Shown: in pieces, positions 63,720 to 64,000 of the stretch
Numbering within the stretch: position 1 is the stretch's first letter
Layout: every line of letters starts with the position of its first letter
Origin: Saliniramus fredricksonii
GTDB lineage: Bacteria > Pseudomonadota > Alphaproteobacteria > Rhizobiales > Beijerinckiaceae
DNA: 64,000 nucleotides
NCBI RefSeq assembly: GCF_900094735.1
Contig: NZ_FMBM01000002.1
Coordinates: 372,001-436,000 of the forward strand
Direction: 5' to 3'
Notes under the pieces: model-generated
Seen by the model: the letters and a program-made list of their open reading frames with translations, nothing else
Told to the model about the DNA's origin: nothing
The model's database searches: none
Made by a program: the position numbers and the translations under genes

Positions 63720-64000
63720 TCAGAACGCCTCTGCGTGGATCTGGGCGAGCGCCGCACGCACGACCTGCGGATCGTCGCCCACAGCCAGAATCAGCCGCAG
63801 ATCGGCCCCCTCGCGACGACCGATCGCGGCGCCGTGGAGGGCCCGGCCATCCGCCTGCGGAGCGCGCATGCTGATCGTGAAGCCGGACAGATCGTCCAGG
63901 CTGTGCGCGGCAATATCGATTTCGATCGCCGGCGCCGCCGGATCGCCGTCGTCCTGCGCAGCGAGACCGCGCGCGAGCACCTGCGGATTGCGCAGATCGC
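63720..64000 (-). CDS. C-terminal part of an unidentified protein running off the window
   Basis: An open frame enters from base 64000 and ends at the TGA complement 63720-63722. About 93 codons are visible (DLRNPQVLARGLAAQDDGD at the open end, AALAQIHAEAF at the stop), Ala/Asp-rich and soluble. It is not recognised; the true start lies outside the window. Confidence 0.55.
   Translation of the reverse strand, partial: DLRNPQVLARGLAAQDDGDPAAPAIEIDIAAHSLDDLSGFTISMRAPQADGRALHGAAIGRREGADLRLILAVGDDPQVVRAALAQIHAEAF

Noticed and set aside
1-64000. tRNA or rRNA genes
   Set aside because: No cloverleaf with the GGTTCGANTCC T-arm pattern or rRNA signature was seen in the intergenic regions; only the tmRNA was found.

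Overview
The window is chromosomal DNA of a GC-rich alphaproteobacterium, most likely in or near the Hyphomicrobiales (Rhizobiales). The pointers are a circularly permuted (two-piece) tmRNA gene beside an alpha-type sspB, an NsrR-type regulator next to a CioAB-like bd oxidase, a class I PHA synthase, UgpBAEC, a PA0069-type radical SAM protein and an AlaC-type aminotransferase. No rRNA, tRNA or CRISPR array was seen. Most genes are ordinary high-GC housekeeping and transport genes. A few stretches (about 0.5-0.8, 3.6-4.6, 13.25-14.45 and 27.1-28.7 kb) are clearly AT-richer and look acquired.

Layout. 0-4.3 kb: a tightly coupled trio (SpeD-like pyruvoyl decarboxylase, HemN-like radical SAM enzyme, MFS exporter) with a convergent ArgP-like LysR regulator; this is the best candidate for an undescribed small-molecule pathway. 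4.6-8.9 kb: ugpBAEC glycerol-3-phosphate ABC importer. 9.0-12.2 kb: cydAB plus a 46-codon CydX/DUF2474 subunit gene, divergent from nsrR. 12.8-21.0 kb: a type I secretion locus with a small membrane protein, a 1328-residue RTX-like protein carrying 396-bp tandem repeats, its ABC exporter and its membrane fusion protein.

21.1-25.9 kb: a polyamine-type ABC importer (potGHI) whose potI is split by an IS1634-type element; the 5-bp target duplication and the intact reading frame after excision can be reconstructed. 25.9-29.6 kb: accessory region with a Phd/Doc-like toxin-antitoxin pair flanked by intact and decayed copies of the potG 5' end, an AT-rich OLD-family ATPase/nuclease, an orphan AbrB-type protein and two small coupled ORFs. 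29.6-31.1 kb: tandem palindromic repeats, sspB and ssrA.

31.3-40.5 kb: core genes (pyrB, metal-site-deficient pyrC', plsY, dprA, AEC transporter, DUF1810, PA0069-type radical SAM, guaC). 41.1-51.3 kb: two chemoreceptors bracket a Dpp-type peptide importer (binding protein, two permeases, fused double ATPase); the second permease carries a one-base frameshift. 51.4-57.8 kb: FAH-family hydrolase, phaC, a lipoprotein, alaC and a PAP2 phosphatase. 57.8-64.0 kb: a cytochrome c whose upstream region is interrupted by an IS701-type element, a CheY-like protein, ppx/gppA, rlmE, an ECF sigma factor, a DUF4168 protein and the end of an unknown gene.
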